A stretch of DNA of 64,000 nt from CAXMQZ01 sp963719055 (GTDB lineage: Bacteria > Acidobacteriota > Thermoanaerobaculia > Multivoradales > JAHEKO01). Location of the stretch: contig CAVRAU010000031.1 in NCBI GenBank assembly GCA_963719055.1, positions 62,001 to 126,000 of the forward strand, in the 5' to 3' direction. Below are positions 28,441 to 38,334 of the stretch, in pieces; within the stretch, counting starts at the first letter, position 1, and each line of letters begins with the position of its first letter. The notes beneath the pieces were generated by a model. It searched no databases and was not told the DNA's origin. It saw only the letters and a list, made by a program, of their open reading frames with translations. The position numbers and the translations under genes were made by a program.

Positions 28441-29976
28441 TCAGGGCTGGACTCCGTCGCTATTGCTGACAAACGCCAATCTTCGGCTGTCCCCTGCCCA
28501 CGAGGGCACGTTGATGGTGCCCTGACCGCCATAGAGGTAGGCAATCACCCTGGCCTCGCCACCTGCAGCCGACATCAGACGCAGGTACACCTCTTTATAG
28601 AAGGGGTGGTCGCCGGGATCGACCGCCGCGGAATACGACAGGAACGCAATGGATTTGCCATCGGGCGAGACGTGGGGGAACCAGTTGTTGAGCTCATCGT
28701 CGGTCAGCTGCTCGGGTTGGCTGCCATCGGGTCGCATGCGCCAGATCTCCATCGAGCCGCTGCGCACCGAATTGAAGTAGATCCAACCCCCGTCCGGTGA
28801 GTACTCCGATCCATCGTCGAGGCCTGGCGACTTCGTCAGATTCAGCTCCTCGCCTCCTGCGGCGCTGATTCGGTAGATGTCGTAGTCGCCACCCCGCGCG
28901 GCCGTGTAGATCAGGTACTTGCCGTCGGGCGACCAACCGTGGAGATACGACGGACCTGTCGGCGTAATCTGTTTGGGTGTTCCGCCGGTGGCCGGCAAGG
29001 TATAAACGATCGACTGATGGTCCTGTTCCGCATCGTGATGGCTGATCGCGAGCATCGTGCCATCGAACGACAGCACATGATCATTGTTGTTGTTTGTCGC
29101 AAACCCGGTGTCCAGGACCTGGGCTCGCTTGTCCTCCAGATCGAATTGATAGAGCAGGCCATTGCGGTTGTAGATCAGGGTCTTGCCATCGGGGGTCCAG
29201 TTTGGAGCCTGGAGGGAGTCAGCCGTCGTGTGGACGACTTTTCGGTGCCCGTTCTCGACATCGAGAATCTCGAGCCGGCTGCCGAGGTAGTCCTGGTAGG
29301 GAACGAGGTCGTCCGGCGCCGGAACGACAATTCTCACGTTGCGAAACAGCGCCCTCTCGGACACGGTCTCATCGTGCGAGCAGACAAAGAGCCCGACGTA
29401 GACATCGAATCCCAGATCGAGCTCCCTCACCTCGTCGCTGGTGAAGACTTCGCCGAATCGAGCCACCGACATGGTGAAGCTACTACCTGTCCGAGCGAGC
29501 TGAATGACATCGGGTCCGGTGACCGACGACCGGACCTCCTGGGTCTCTGCCCCGGCGGTATTTCGAAACTGAAGCGCGGTCAGCCCGTCACCATGGACTG
29601 CCAGACTGATGTGCGGCGAGTTCGGCTGGAGGTCAGACCTGACAATCCACCCTAGCTTGCGATGCGGATGGACACCCTCACCCTCGAACTCGGCCCTCGC
29701 CCGCAGAATGAAATCGCCGCTGAGCTTCCTCCACACGGAAAAGAAGTCATCGCGGTCGGACCACATATTCCGTCCCGATCCCTCGACCGTGTACACCTGC
29801 TCGTCCGGGTCGTACCGAACGGAACCCGGTCTGGTACTTCGCCCAATATCGGAACGGCCAGCGAAGATACCGATGGACCCCTGTTCAGCAGACCTCCCAT
29901 TCACAAGAGTCTCTCCCCAAGAGGGACTGAGTCCGAGAACTGCGAAGACCGTAAGCAAGCTGATGGAAACACGCAT
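28441..29976 (-). CDS. Secreted TolB/PD40 propeller protein with N-terminal lectin-like domain
   Basis: 511 residues with a signal peptide (hydrophobic 4-20). Residues about 35-215 form a beta-rich concanavalin-like domain (FSVWRKLSGDFILRARAEF, GWIVRSDLQ), resembling DUF1349-type regions. Residues 225-500 hold repeated PD40 blades: APNWTPDGKTLIYN, LSFDGTMLAISH, HGWSPDGKYLIYT, EYSPDGGWIYFN, PHVSPDGKSIAFL and PSWAGDSRRLAFV. The role is unknown; such proteins are often exported and may bind or report on glycans or peptides. It is the first gene of the minus-strand cluster running to the kinase and is divergent from the isomerase gene at 30160. Confidence 0.85.
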   Translation of the reverse strand: MRVSISLLTVFAVLGLSPSWGETLVNGRSAEQGSIGIFAGRSDIGRSTRPGSVRYDPDEQVYTVEGSGRNMWSDRDDFFSVWRKLSGDFILRARAEFEGEGVHPHRKLGWIVRSDLQPNSPHISLAVHGDGLTALQFRNTAGAETQEVRSSVTGPDVIQLARTGSSFTMSVARFGEVFTSDEVRELDLGFDVYVGLFVCSHDETVSERALFRNVRIVVPAPDDLVPYQDYLGSRLEILDVENGHRKVVHTTADSLQAPNWTPDGKTLIYNRNGLLYQFDLEDKRAQVLDTGFATNNNNDHVLSFDGTMLAISHHDAEQDHQSIVYTLPATGGTPKQITPTGPSYLHGWSPDGKYLIYTAARGGDYDIYRISAAGGEELNLTKSPGLDDGSEYSPDGGWIYFNSVRSGSMEIWRMRPDGSQPEQLTDDELNNWFPHVSPDGKSIAFLSYSAAVDPGDHPFYKEVYLRLMSAAGGEARVIAYLYGGQGTINVPSWAGDSRRLAFVSNSDGVQP

Positions 29977-30099
29977 CGAACCCTTCCCCTCTTCACCCTA
30001 TACCAACCACATTCCACCGAAGTCTACATTCCGCGCTCCTGCGACCTGTCCGATCCGTACCCCCTTGACCGCCAGAATCGGTCGTCGCCACAGATGGCG

Positions 30100-30129
30100 T
30101 TGCCCACGCGGGCGCGGTCCGACTATGCT
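30100..30129 (+). promoter_or_regulatory. Candidate sigma70 promoter for the isomerase gene
   Basis: TTGCCC at 30100-30105 and TATGCT at 30124-30129 with an 18-bp spacer, 31 bp upstream of the ATG at 30160. The transcription start would fall near 30136, leaving a 24-nt leader that includes an AAAGGAGAG ribosome site. It lies in the 183-bp divergent gap with the PD40 gene. Confidence 0.45.
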
Positions 30130-30159
30130 GTCAGCCGAGACCGGAAAAGGAGAGCCTTC

Positions 30160-31014
30160 ATGATGGACCGTAGACACTTCGTCAAGATCTCAGCGGGTGC
30201 GGCGATGGGTGGGATTCTCGGCCTCGAGCACACGCTCCTGGCCAGGAGGGCTTGGCCGGTCGGGGGTAGACAACTGGACCGAATCGGCGTCCAGCTCTAT
30301 ACAGTCCGTCACCTTCTGGAGGAGGACTTCGAGGCCACGCTGGAAGCGGTGGCGAAGATCGGTTTCCATGAAGTGGAGTTTCACGACTATTTTGGACGGC
30401 GGCCCGAGCAGGTCAAAGCCCTTCTCGAGAGGCTCGGTCTCGATTCTCCAGCGGCTCATTTTTCCTGGCAGGCCTTCCATGAGGATCTCGATGGCGTGAT
30501 CGAGACGGCCCGCGCCATCGGACACCGCTACGTTCTTCTGGCCTGGCTTCCACCCGAGGACCGATCTACTCTCGCGCAATACGAGGATCTGGCAGAGTTC
30601 TGCAACAAGGTCGGCAAGGCCTGCAACAGCGCCGGGCTACAGTTCGCTTACCACAACCATGATTTCGAGTTTCAGCCCATCGGGGGTCGGATTCCTTTCG
30701 ACATCCTGCTCGACGAGACCGATCCGGATCTCGTCGAATTCGAGATGGATCTCTTCTGGATCCTCAAAGGGGGGCGCGATCCCCTCGAGTATTTCCAGAG
30801 CCACCCGGGGCGCTTCACCCTCTGCCATATCAAGGACAGGGGAGAAGATCAGAAGATGGCGGACGTCGGGGCCGGTGAGATCGACTTCGCGTCGATCTTC
30901 AGGCGTAGCGACCAGGCGGGGCTGAAGTACTACTTCATCGAGCACGACGAGCCCGCCGACCCCCTTGCATCCATCGAGTCGAGCTTCCAGCACTTGACTG
31001 CGCTGACTTTCTAG
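30160..31014 (+). CDS. Tat-exported sugar isomerase/epimerase-like TIM-barrel protein
   Basis: 284 residues from ATG ATG at 30160, preceded by AAAGGAGAG. The N-terminus has a twin-arginine motif (DRRHFVKISAGAAMGG), so export in folded form is likely. The rest is a xylose-isomerase-like TIM barrel: RIGVQLYTVR, GFHEVEFHDYFGR, AAHFSWQAFHED, AYHNHDFEF, VEFEMDLFWILKGG and CHIKDRGEDQKMADVGAGEIDF. The Glu/Asp/His residues at the strand ends form the usual metal site. Close relatives are common in Planctomycetes and Acidobacteria and may act as periplasmic keto-sugar hydratases or isomerases. The ASPIC/UnbV gene follows 39 bp downstream. Confidence 0.9.
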   Translation: MMDRRHFVKISAGAAMGGILGLEHTLLARRAWPVGGRQLDRIGVQLYTVRHLLEEDFEATLEAVAKIGFHEVEFHDYFGRRPEQVKALLERLGLDSPAAHFSWQAFHEDLDGVIETARAIGHRYVLLAWLPPEDRSTLAQYEDLAEFCNKVGKACNSAGLQFAYHNHDFEFQPIGGRIPFDILLDETDPDLVEFEMDLFWILKGGRDPLEYFQSHPGRFTLCHIKDRGEDQKMADVGAGEIDFASIFRRSDQAGLKYYFIEHDEPADPLASIESSFQHLTALTF

Positions 31015-31053
31015 GCAGCCGGTTTTGCCTACCTGGCGAGGAAAAGAGCTTTG

Positions 31054-33676
31054 ATGAGTCTGCCATCAAGACAGCGCCTCTGTTCACGTGATGACCCCTC
31101 CATCGCCGAGGGGATCACGCAGCGCGCAGTCTGCCGACTGTGCGCGATAAGCATCCTCCTGGCGATCTTCTATGGTCAGCCTCAACCCCTCCGCGGCGCC
31201 GAGCGCATTGTCGAGTTGGTCCTTGCCGACTCCGAACATCAGGCTCGGGTGGTCGGCAGAGCCATGCGCTCGGGCTTCCTGGTCAAGCAGTTACTGATCC
31301 CTGAAACCTCCTACGTCGGCCGGATTCCGTGGTCCGAGCTCGGTCCCGGTGTCAGCGGCGCCCTGGAGGAGGCTCAACCGGACGAGCCCTATCTGCTCAC
31401 CGGAACCAAGGGCAAGTATCTGGTGGCCAGAGTGCATGCCTACGGGGCCACCCGCGATCCTGGGAGAGACGGATTTCGCCGAGGATCGAGAAGCGATCTG
31501 GGCGGTGCTATCGGTGGGCCCCACGGACTATCGGCAGCTGAGTCAGGAGGTCGATGTCGATACCGAGGACCTCGCTGCCGTCTGTCAAAGCAAAAGGCGA
31601 TACTGGAACAACGAGTTGCGGGACGCCCGTGCCAAAGTAGCCGCCTTGTCCCCTGGAACACCGCTCCAGGAAGTGATCGAGGCTCACGGCGACGTCGCCA
31701 GCATGCTGTCTCTACAGGGTGAAATGGCCGAGGCGATCCAACAGGTCGAGTCCTTTGCCCCGTTGCTGCCCACCGAGGCGCCTACCGGACAACTGAGCTA
31801 TCGAGACATCATGCACCAGGTCCTTGGCATCCTCGAGCTGCGCCGCGGCGAAGTCGACAACTGCCTCCAAGCGCACAATCGGGAGATGTGTCTGTTCCCC
31901 CTCAGCGAGGCGGCACGCCACCGCATTGGCGACGGTGCCCGAAAGGCTTTGAATCACTTCAGCCAGTACCTCGAAAGACACCCGGACGATCTCGAGGTTC
32001 GATGGTTGCTCAACGTCGCTGCCATGACCGCCGGGACCTATCCCGACGGCGTTCCGGAGCCCCTCCGTATCGGCCCCGATACCTTTGCTTCGGCAGTCGA
32101 TCTGGGTCGTTTCTGGGATGTCGCCGGACCTGCAGGCGTCGCCTACTCGGACAACGCTGGCGGCATCGCAATCGATGACTTCGACGGCGATGGGCTCCTC
32201 GATCTCATGGTTTCGAGCGAGGATAACTGTGAGCCGCTGCGTTTCTTCCGCAATCGCGGCGACGGTACCTTCGCCCAGATCATCGAGGCCGCAGGGCTCG
32301 ACACCCAACTCGGCGGTCTCAACATCACCCAGGTCGATTACAACAACGATGGCCGTCGCGATCTGTTCGTCATGCGAGGTGGATGGGAGACAGCAATTCG
32401 CGACTCCCTGTTGCGAAACAAGCCGGCTCCAGATGGTGGCGTGGAGTTCGAAGACGTCACCGTTCGAGCCGGGCTCGGCGGCCCTGGCCACCGTACCCAC
32501 ACTGCGACCTGGGCCGACTACGACGGCGATGGTTGGTTGGACCTATTCCTCGGTCACGAGTTCTCTTTCAGCCAGCTGTTTCGCAACCAGGGAGACGGCA
32601 CTTTCGAGGATGTGACCCTGCAGGCTGGTCTGCGCTTCCGTTCCTTCACCAAGGGTGCGACGTGGGGTGACATCGACGGTAACGGTCGCCCAGATCTCTA
32701 TGTCTCCAATTTCGGCGAACGCAACCTTTTGTTCGTCAATCGCGGCAACGGACGGTTCGACGAGATGGCGGTCGAACGGGGGGTCAGCGAGCCCACCTAC
32801 AGCTTTCCGACCTGGTTCTGGGATTACGACAACGACGGCTGGCAGGACATCCTGGTGGTCACGTTTCTCCAGACCGTCGACGAGGTCGCTCGCGAATACC
32901 TGGGCCTGCCGCCTCAGGGGGAAACCTTGCGGATCTATCGCAACAAAGGAAACGGCTATTTCGAGGATACGACGGAGGCTCTGGGAATGGCTCGCATGAT
33001 TCCGACCATGGGAGCCAACTTCGGCGATCTCAACAACGACGGCTATCTCGACTTCTACCTGGGAACGGGCGCACCTTCCTATGGCCTGTTGGTTCCCAAC
33101 CGCATGTTCTTGAACCAGGAAGGACGGAAGTTTGTCGATGTGACGACCTCCACTGGAACCGGTCACCTGCAAAAAGGCCACGGCATCTCGTTCGCTGATC
33201 TGGACAACGATGGCGACCAGGACATCTTCGCCAATATGGGCGGAGCATTCCCCGGTGACAAATATCCGAGCGCCCTGTTCGAGAATCCCGGCCACGGAAA
33301 CGACTGGATCGCTATCGAGCTTGTTGGCACCCGCAGCAACCGCGCAGGGATAGGTGCTCGTATCCGCGTCGTTCTCGACGAGAACGGAGAGGAATCCCAA
33401 CGGGTCCGCTGGGTCACCAGCGGCGGCTCGTTCGGGGCCTCACCGCTCATGCAACATATCGGTCTGGGGCCAAACGCTCGAATCCTTCGACTCGAGATCG
33501 ACTGGCCTGCCGGTCTCGGGAACACCGGATCTCTACGGCAGGTAGTCCGCGATGTACCGACAAATAGCTTCATCGTCATCACGGAGGAAACCGAGAGCTT
33601 CGAGCTCGCACCGCGGCCGCGGATCGTGCTCGCCTCTGAGGACATGGCACACGGTGCCGTTCACCAAGGTCACTGA
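31054..33676 (+). CDS. Exported FG-GAP/VCBS repeat protein with ASPIC/UnbV domain (one frameshift)
   Basis: About 873 residues after bridging a break near 31445, where VHAYGATR continues as AILGETDFAEDREAIW in the next frame. The ATG at 31054 follows GAGGAAAAG. A hydrophobic segment at about 30-45 is a signal or anchor. Residues 170-350 are helical, possibly TPR-like. FG-GAP blades follow with calcium-binding DxDxDGxxD loops: IDDFDGDGLLDLMV, VDYNNDGRRDLFV, WADYDGDGWLDLFL, GDIDGNGRPDLYV, WDYDNDGWQDILV, GDLNNDGYLDFYL and ADLDNDGDQDIFA. The C-terminus is ASPIC/UnbV-like (NDWIAIELVGTRSNRAGIGARI). Function is unknown, probably surface carbohydrate or protein binding. Confidence 0.87.
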
Positions 33677-33738
33677 AGAAGAGATCCCTGGTCAGTCGCC
33701 ATGACCCGGGAACGGCTGGCTGCGGCCACCAGGAAGGA

Positions 33739-34152
33739 TCAGTGGCCGTGGGTCGAGAAATGCCGATGGAGCGCGGCCGTGACCCAGGTGGCGAACAGAA
33801 AGATGAGTCCGGGAACCACAATCCCGACCATCGGCCAGGAGCTGCGAGACTCGGCAGGCTCGCGGACCGCTGGCTGGAGCTCGATCTCGGGCTCGACAGT
33901 CGGCGCTTCGATCGCCACCTCTCCTTCAACCCCTGGGTCCGCGGGCGCGCCCGCGATTTGAGCCACGATCAGCACTGCACCTCCAACCGCCGCAACCGAC
34001 AATAGGATGACCACCCACGCGGCCGGTGTCATGACTTTGTCGGCCTTGACGATGCGCTTGCGATAGTTGACGTAAGCCACAAACATTCCCAGCGCGCTGG
34101 CCCCATACGCCATGGCCATTCCCAGAATCTTGCCGATGGCTTCGTCGATCAT
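33739..34152 (-). CDS. Small membrane protein coupled to SSS symporter
   Basis: 137 residues with three predicted helices: about 9-27, 44-66 (AAWVVILLSVAAVGGAVLIV) and 107-127 (GIVVPGLIFLFATWVTAALH). An acidic, proline-rich segment (VEGEVAIEAPTVEPEIEL) lies between the second and third. I do not recognise the family. Its ATG overlaps the repaired SSS stop as ATGA at 34149-34152, so it should be translationally coupled and could be an accessory subunit of that symporter (inference). A GGGAGGAG ribosome site lies within the end of the SSS gene. It is convergent with the ASPIC/UnbV gene. Confidence 0.8.
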   Translation of the reverse strand: MIDEAIGKILGMAMAYGASALGMFVAYVNYRKRIVKADKVMTPAAWVVILLSVAAVGGAVLIVAQIAGAPADPGVEGEVAIEAPTVEPEIELQPAVREPAESRSSWPMVGIVVPGLIFLFATWVTAALHRHFSTHGH

Positions 34153-36058
34153 GGCGTCTCCTCCCAGCGGGTCTTCTGATTGACCCGTTCGAGATATCCC
34201 GCCTGCTGCTCTCGAAAGCCACAGAGAGGGCCTTGAGCTTCGGATCGATGATGCGAAACATCAGCCAGCCGCAGATCATGCTAGCCAGCAGACACAAGAA
34301 TCCCCACGGCTTCAACAACAAGGTCCCGGCCACGCCCACTGCGACAAACAAATAGCAGAACGCTGAGAGAGTCGCCGCAATGACGTCATGCCGCGTCCAC
34401 TCATCGGCTTCGGCCGGTGTCCAGTTGCGATTGAACAGTCCGTGCTCCGGATGCTCGGCGGCGTCCTCCAGCAGACCTCGGCGAATCGCCTCCTTCTTGA
34501 CCGGTCCCCAGAACCCGTTGGGTCGCGCTTGAACGAAGTACTCGACCAGATGGTCCATGTCGTCCGGCTTGGTGAGAAAGCAGACCGGAATGTAGATCAG
34601 CGAGACCAGTCCGGCGAGCAGCCAGAAATTCACCCAGTCGGGTAGCTGCGGCAGCACACCCAGGGCGGGCAGCACGAAGACCACCAACCAGCTCATCAGC
34701 AGGTTGGCAATCCAGCTGGCCAGATAGGCCCACGAGTTGAAGCGCCACCACATGACCTGCAGAATCGACGGCACCCAAATTCCCGCCGCCTGGAGCCAGA
34801 GGGCGAAGATGAGCCAAGCCGTGATCGACTGCATCGAGAGACCCAGAACGAAGCTGCCGATGAGCAGGATCACGGTGTTGAAACGCCCCATCAGCACCAG
34901 CTTGCGCTCGTCGGCCTGGGGGTTGATGTAGTGATGGTAGAGATCACGCGTCGCGTATAGCGCACCGAGGTTCAGATGCGTCGAAATCGTCGACAGATGG
35001 ATGGCAATGATGGCCGCGAACAACATACCGATCAGACCAGCAGGCAGAAAGTCGAATCCCAATCTGAACCAGCCAAACTCGTATTCGGCCGAGGACTCGA
35101 TGCCTGGGAAGAGAACGAAGAAGGCGAGGATCGAAGCGGCCCAGAAGGAGTTGCGGAAGATGGCTGCCAGGCCGCCTGCCCAGATCGAATAGGCGGCATC
35201 ACGGACGCTGCGAGCGCTCTGGATGCGCTGGGCTTCCGGATACCAATCGATGAAGTTCCCCATCCCCAGGCCACCGAAGATTGCCATGAAGAGAAGGGTG
35301 ATCAAGTCGAGGGCATAGAACTTGGTCCCATCGAGGCCCCAGAAGGCATCGAAATGAAACGGGTTCGTGCGCCATCCCTCCCCCATTTCCGAAAGCCGCT
35401 CGACGATCATCACCGGTCCGCCGGCCTCGTAGATCCCCCAGAGCGAGACCAGCGTGATGACCGCAAAGCTGATCAGACCCTGTTGGAAGTCGGCCATCAC
35501 CACGCCCCAATAACCGGCGGTCAACACATAGATGGCACAGATCGAGGTAAAGAGCGTGATACCGAGCCAATTGGGCCAGCCGAAAAGGTAGAGACAGACC
35601 TTGCCCATGGCCGCGGAAACCCAGGCCACCACGAACATGTTCATGAAGGTCTGCCAGCCGGCCAGCCAGCCGCGTAGCAACTCGGACCCCAGCCCCGAAT
35701 AGCGCATGTTCTGCCACTCGGCCTGGCTCATGGCCAGCGAGCGCCGGAAAATCCGAGTCGAGTAGAAGGGCGAGATCGCGCACCAGGCGCTGAAGAACGG
35801 GTACCAAAGCCCGCGCATCCCCCAGCGGTAGATGGTGCCGGTGATCCACATCGGCGTGTCCGTCGCCGTGTGCGTTGCGTAGACGGACGTAGCGGGAAGC
35901 CACCAGGGCAGACCGCGCCCGGCGAGAAAGAAATCGGCTTCGCTACGTTTCCCGAGTCGGTAGAAGATCGCTCCGCAGAGGATCATCAGGCCGATGAACA
36001 GCCCGATCCAGACCCAGTCGAGTAAGACAAACTGAACAAACCCTCCGGTCTCTGCCAT
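34149..36058 (-). CDS. Sodium:solute symporter (SSS) family transporter (frameshift near C-terminus)
   Basis: About 636 residues. The frame is continuous from 36058 to RIIDPKLKAL, then a one-base break near 34228 must be bridged; the corrected tail ends QKTRWEETP with TGA at 34149-34151. Without correction the frame reads on into antisense of the next gene. SSS features are GKRSEADFFLAGRGLPWWLPATSVYATHTATD (start of the family core, about residues 30-61), SAYEFGWF-type loops, and IIAIHLSTISTHLNLGALY near 360. It encodes about 14 helices. Related symporters in Acidobacteria and Planctomycetes sit near sugar isomerases, so a sugar or carboxylate substrate is likely but unproven. Confidence 0.88.
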
Positions 36059-36140
36059 TTGGACGAAGGATACCGGATTTGGAGGATCGGTTCACACTTC
36101 GCGCATCACGTGGCAAAGGTGATCTGAGATAGGGACTACC

Positions 36141-38225
36141 CTACTCGGCTTCCCCGCTCTCTTGCATCTGGTCCATGGCCTCGGACAGACCGGGAACCAG
36201 ATCGGCACCTTCAGGCACCTGGATACTCGAGCCCGCAAAGCCTCCTTCGGCGATAGGCTCGTATCGGCCTCCCAATTGCTCGGCGAGGAAAGCGTCCGTG
36301 ACTGCATAAAAGCTGAGATTGTTCTCGGGTCTCTGGAACCCGTGTCCTTCGTCGGGATACAGGACGTAGGTCACCGGCAGCTCCTTTCCCTTCATGGCCG
36401 CCACGATCTGATCCGCCTCCGCCTGCTTGACTCGGGGATCGTTGGCTCCCTGACCGATCAACAAGGGTTTGCTGATCTGATCGACCTCGCTCAGCGGCGA
36501 TCTCTCGCGAAGAAGTGCCTGTCCGCCTTCGGTCCTCGGATCTCCTACCCGTTTCGCAAAGATCTCCAGCATTGAGGTCCAGTAGGGAGGAATGCTGGCG
36601 AGTAGAGTTTCCAGATTCGAGGGACCCACGATGTCGACTCCAGCCGCAAATCTCTCGGGTGTGAAAGCCAGCCCAGCGAGCGTCGCATACCCCCCATAAG
36701 AGCCACCCATGATGGCCACCTTGTCTTCCTGAGCAATCCCTTCGGCCGTTGCCCAGTCGACGGCATCGATCAGGTCGTCATGCATGGCTCGGCCCCACTG
36801 CAGGTCACCAGCGTTGATGAACCCCTTGCCAAATCCCGTGGAGCTCCGGAAGTTCACCTGCAGAACTGCATAACCGCGGTTGGCCAACATCTGGACCATC
36901 CCAGAGAAGCCATAGGTGTCCCGACCCCAGGGTCCTCCGTGTACCAGCAACACCATGGGCACGGGTTCATTTGGAATGCCATCTCCATCAGAGTCGCTCC
37001 ATGCCGGCAGGGTCAAGTATGAGACCAGATCCAACCCGTCGCGAGCGGGAATCACATGAGCAGTCGCCGGTGCCAACCGATAACCATCGAGCGCCGGACG
37101 CGTGTTGAACAACAGCTGGACTTCCTGAAGACCTCGGTCGTACAAGTAGTACTGGCCCGGTGCATCGGGCTGATCCGAATAGAGGATCCACCTGTCGTTG
37201 GCCCGCGTCTGCCCGAGAATGAGAACGTCTCCTTTGATCTGGCGACTGATCGTCTCGAGATCGGCGGCCACCTCATCGGTCACGGGGATCCACTCGAGCT
37301 GGGTGTAGTTCACCCCATAGGCCAGGACTTCTCCCGTCTCCGGGTGGGTCAGGACTTCCTGAACGTCGGCTCGGTCATCCGATCCCAGAATCTCGATCTC
37401 TCCCGTCGGGATATCCATCGCCACCAGAGCGGCGGTGTCGCGTCCTCTGCTATCGATGCCGTAGGCCGTTTTGCCATTGCTCGCCACGCTGATGAACTGG
37501 GTGGTCAGTGCGTCGTCAGCCGGAATCGTCAGAAACGCCTCCCAGGCTCCTTGATCGTCCTGCCGATAAAGCTCGCTACCTCCATCGGGAGTGTTTTTGT
37601 ATGCCAGACGGAGATCAAGTGCGGTATCGGCGACGTAGCCTGCCATGCCCTCGTTCTTCTCGATCAGGGTCTTCTCTCCAGTCGCGATATTCAGGCGATG
37701 AATATCGTGCCACCTCTCATCTCGGTCGTTGAGCCCGACCAGCAGCTCCTCGGGATGCTCGAAGCTGGTCGCGACGATCTGGGCCTGGACACCTTCCAGA
37801 GGAGTCAGATTGCGATCGTCTGCCGTTGTCACGTTAACCGCATGGACTTGCCAATTTTCGTTGCCACCCTGATCTTGCAGGTAGAGAATGTGCTCACCAT
37901 CCTCAGCCCAGTGGTACACACCGATGCCCCGCAGCGTGTCGTTGGTGATCGCGCGGGCCGACTCGATCTCCTCCACCGGAGCGACCCAGACGTTCTGAAC
38001 ACCCTCGATCGGCGCCAGAAAGCTGACCATCGTGCCGTCGGGGCTGATGCGACCCCGAAATCTCTCGGGATTCCCCAAGAGAGCTTCTCTGGGGATGATC
38101 TCAACGTCTTCGATGGTGATGGCGGGAGGTTCGGCAACGCCGACCTCCTCTTCGGACGGTGCACCACAGGCGATCAGCAGGATCGTGAAGACTGAGAGGA
38201 CAGACCACTGGTTTACGTTGCGCAT
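36141..38225 (-). CDS. Lipoprotein S9 prolyl-oligopeptidase-family peptidase
   Basis: 694 residues with a lipobox LLIAC (Cys20). An N-terminal beta-propeller spans about 50-420 (RGRISPDGTMVSFLAP, YHWAEDGEHILYLQ, DRWILYSDQP). The C-terminal alpha/beta-hydrolase domain has LLVHGGPWGRDTYGF, the nucleophile Ser in MGGSYGGYATLAG, Asp in GQGANDPRV and His in PDEGHGFQRPEN, a complete S9 triad. It is probably a periplasmic or outer-membrane-anchored oligopeptidase or acyl-aminoacyl peptidase that trims short peptides. GGAGG lies upstream of the ATG. It may feed amino acids or hydroxyproline to the catabolic operon further downstream (speculative). Confidence 0.92.
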   Translation of the reverse strand: MRNVNQWSVLSVFTILLIACGAPSEEEVGVAEPPAITIEDVEIIPREALLGNPERFRGRISPDGTMVSFLAPIEGVQNVWVAPVEEIESARAITNDTLRGIGVYHWAEDGEHILYLQDQGGNENWQVHAVNVTTADDRNLTPLEGVQAQIVATSFEHPEELLVGLNDRDERWHDIHRLNIATGEKTLIEKNEGMAGYVADTALDLRLAYKNTPDGGSELYRQDDQGAWEAFLTIPADDALTTQFISVASNGKTAYGIDSRGRDTAALVAMDIPTGEIEILGSDDRADVQEVLTHPETGEVLAYGVNYTQLEWIPVTDEVAADLETISRQIKGDVLILGQTRANDRWILYSDQPDAPGQYYLYDRGLQEVQLLFNTRPALDGYRLAPATAHVIPARDGLDLVSYLTLPAWSDSDGDGIPNEPVPMVLLVHGGPWGRDTYGFSGMVQMLANRGYAVLQVNFRSSTGFGKGFINAGDLQWGRAMHDDLIDAVDWATAEGIAQEDKVAIMGGSYGGYATLAGLAFTPERFAAGVDIVGPSNLETLLASIPPYWTSMLEIFAKRVGDPRTEGGQALLRERSPLSEVDQISKPLLIGQGANDPRVKQAEADQIVAAMKGKELPVTYVLYPDEGHGFQRPENNLSFYAVTDAFLAEQLGGRYEPIAEGGFAGSSIQVPEGADLVPGLSEAMDQMQESGEAE

Positions 38226-38334
38226 CAGGAACCTCCAGGGAACGGGTTGTCAGGGACACGGATGGTGTCACTGTTGATCATCTTGGGTGCCTCGACAGTC
38301 CGAGGACACAGAGCTATGGAATCAATCCACCCCT

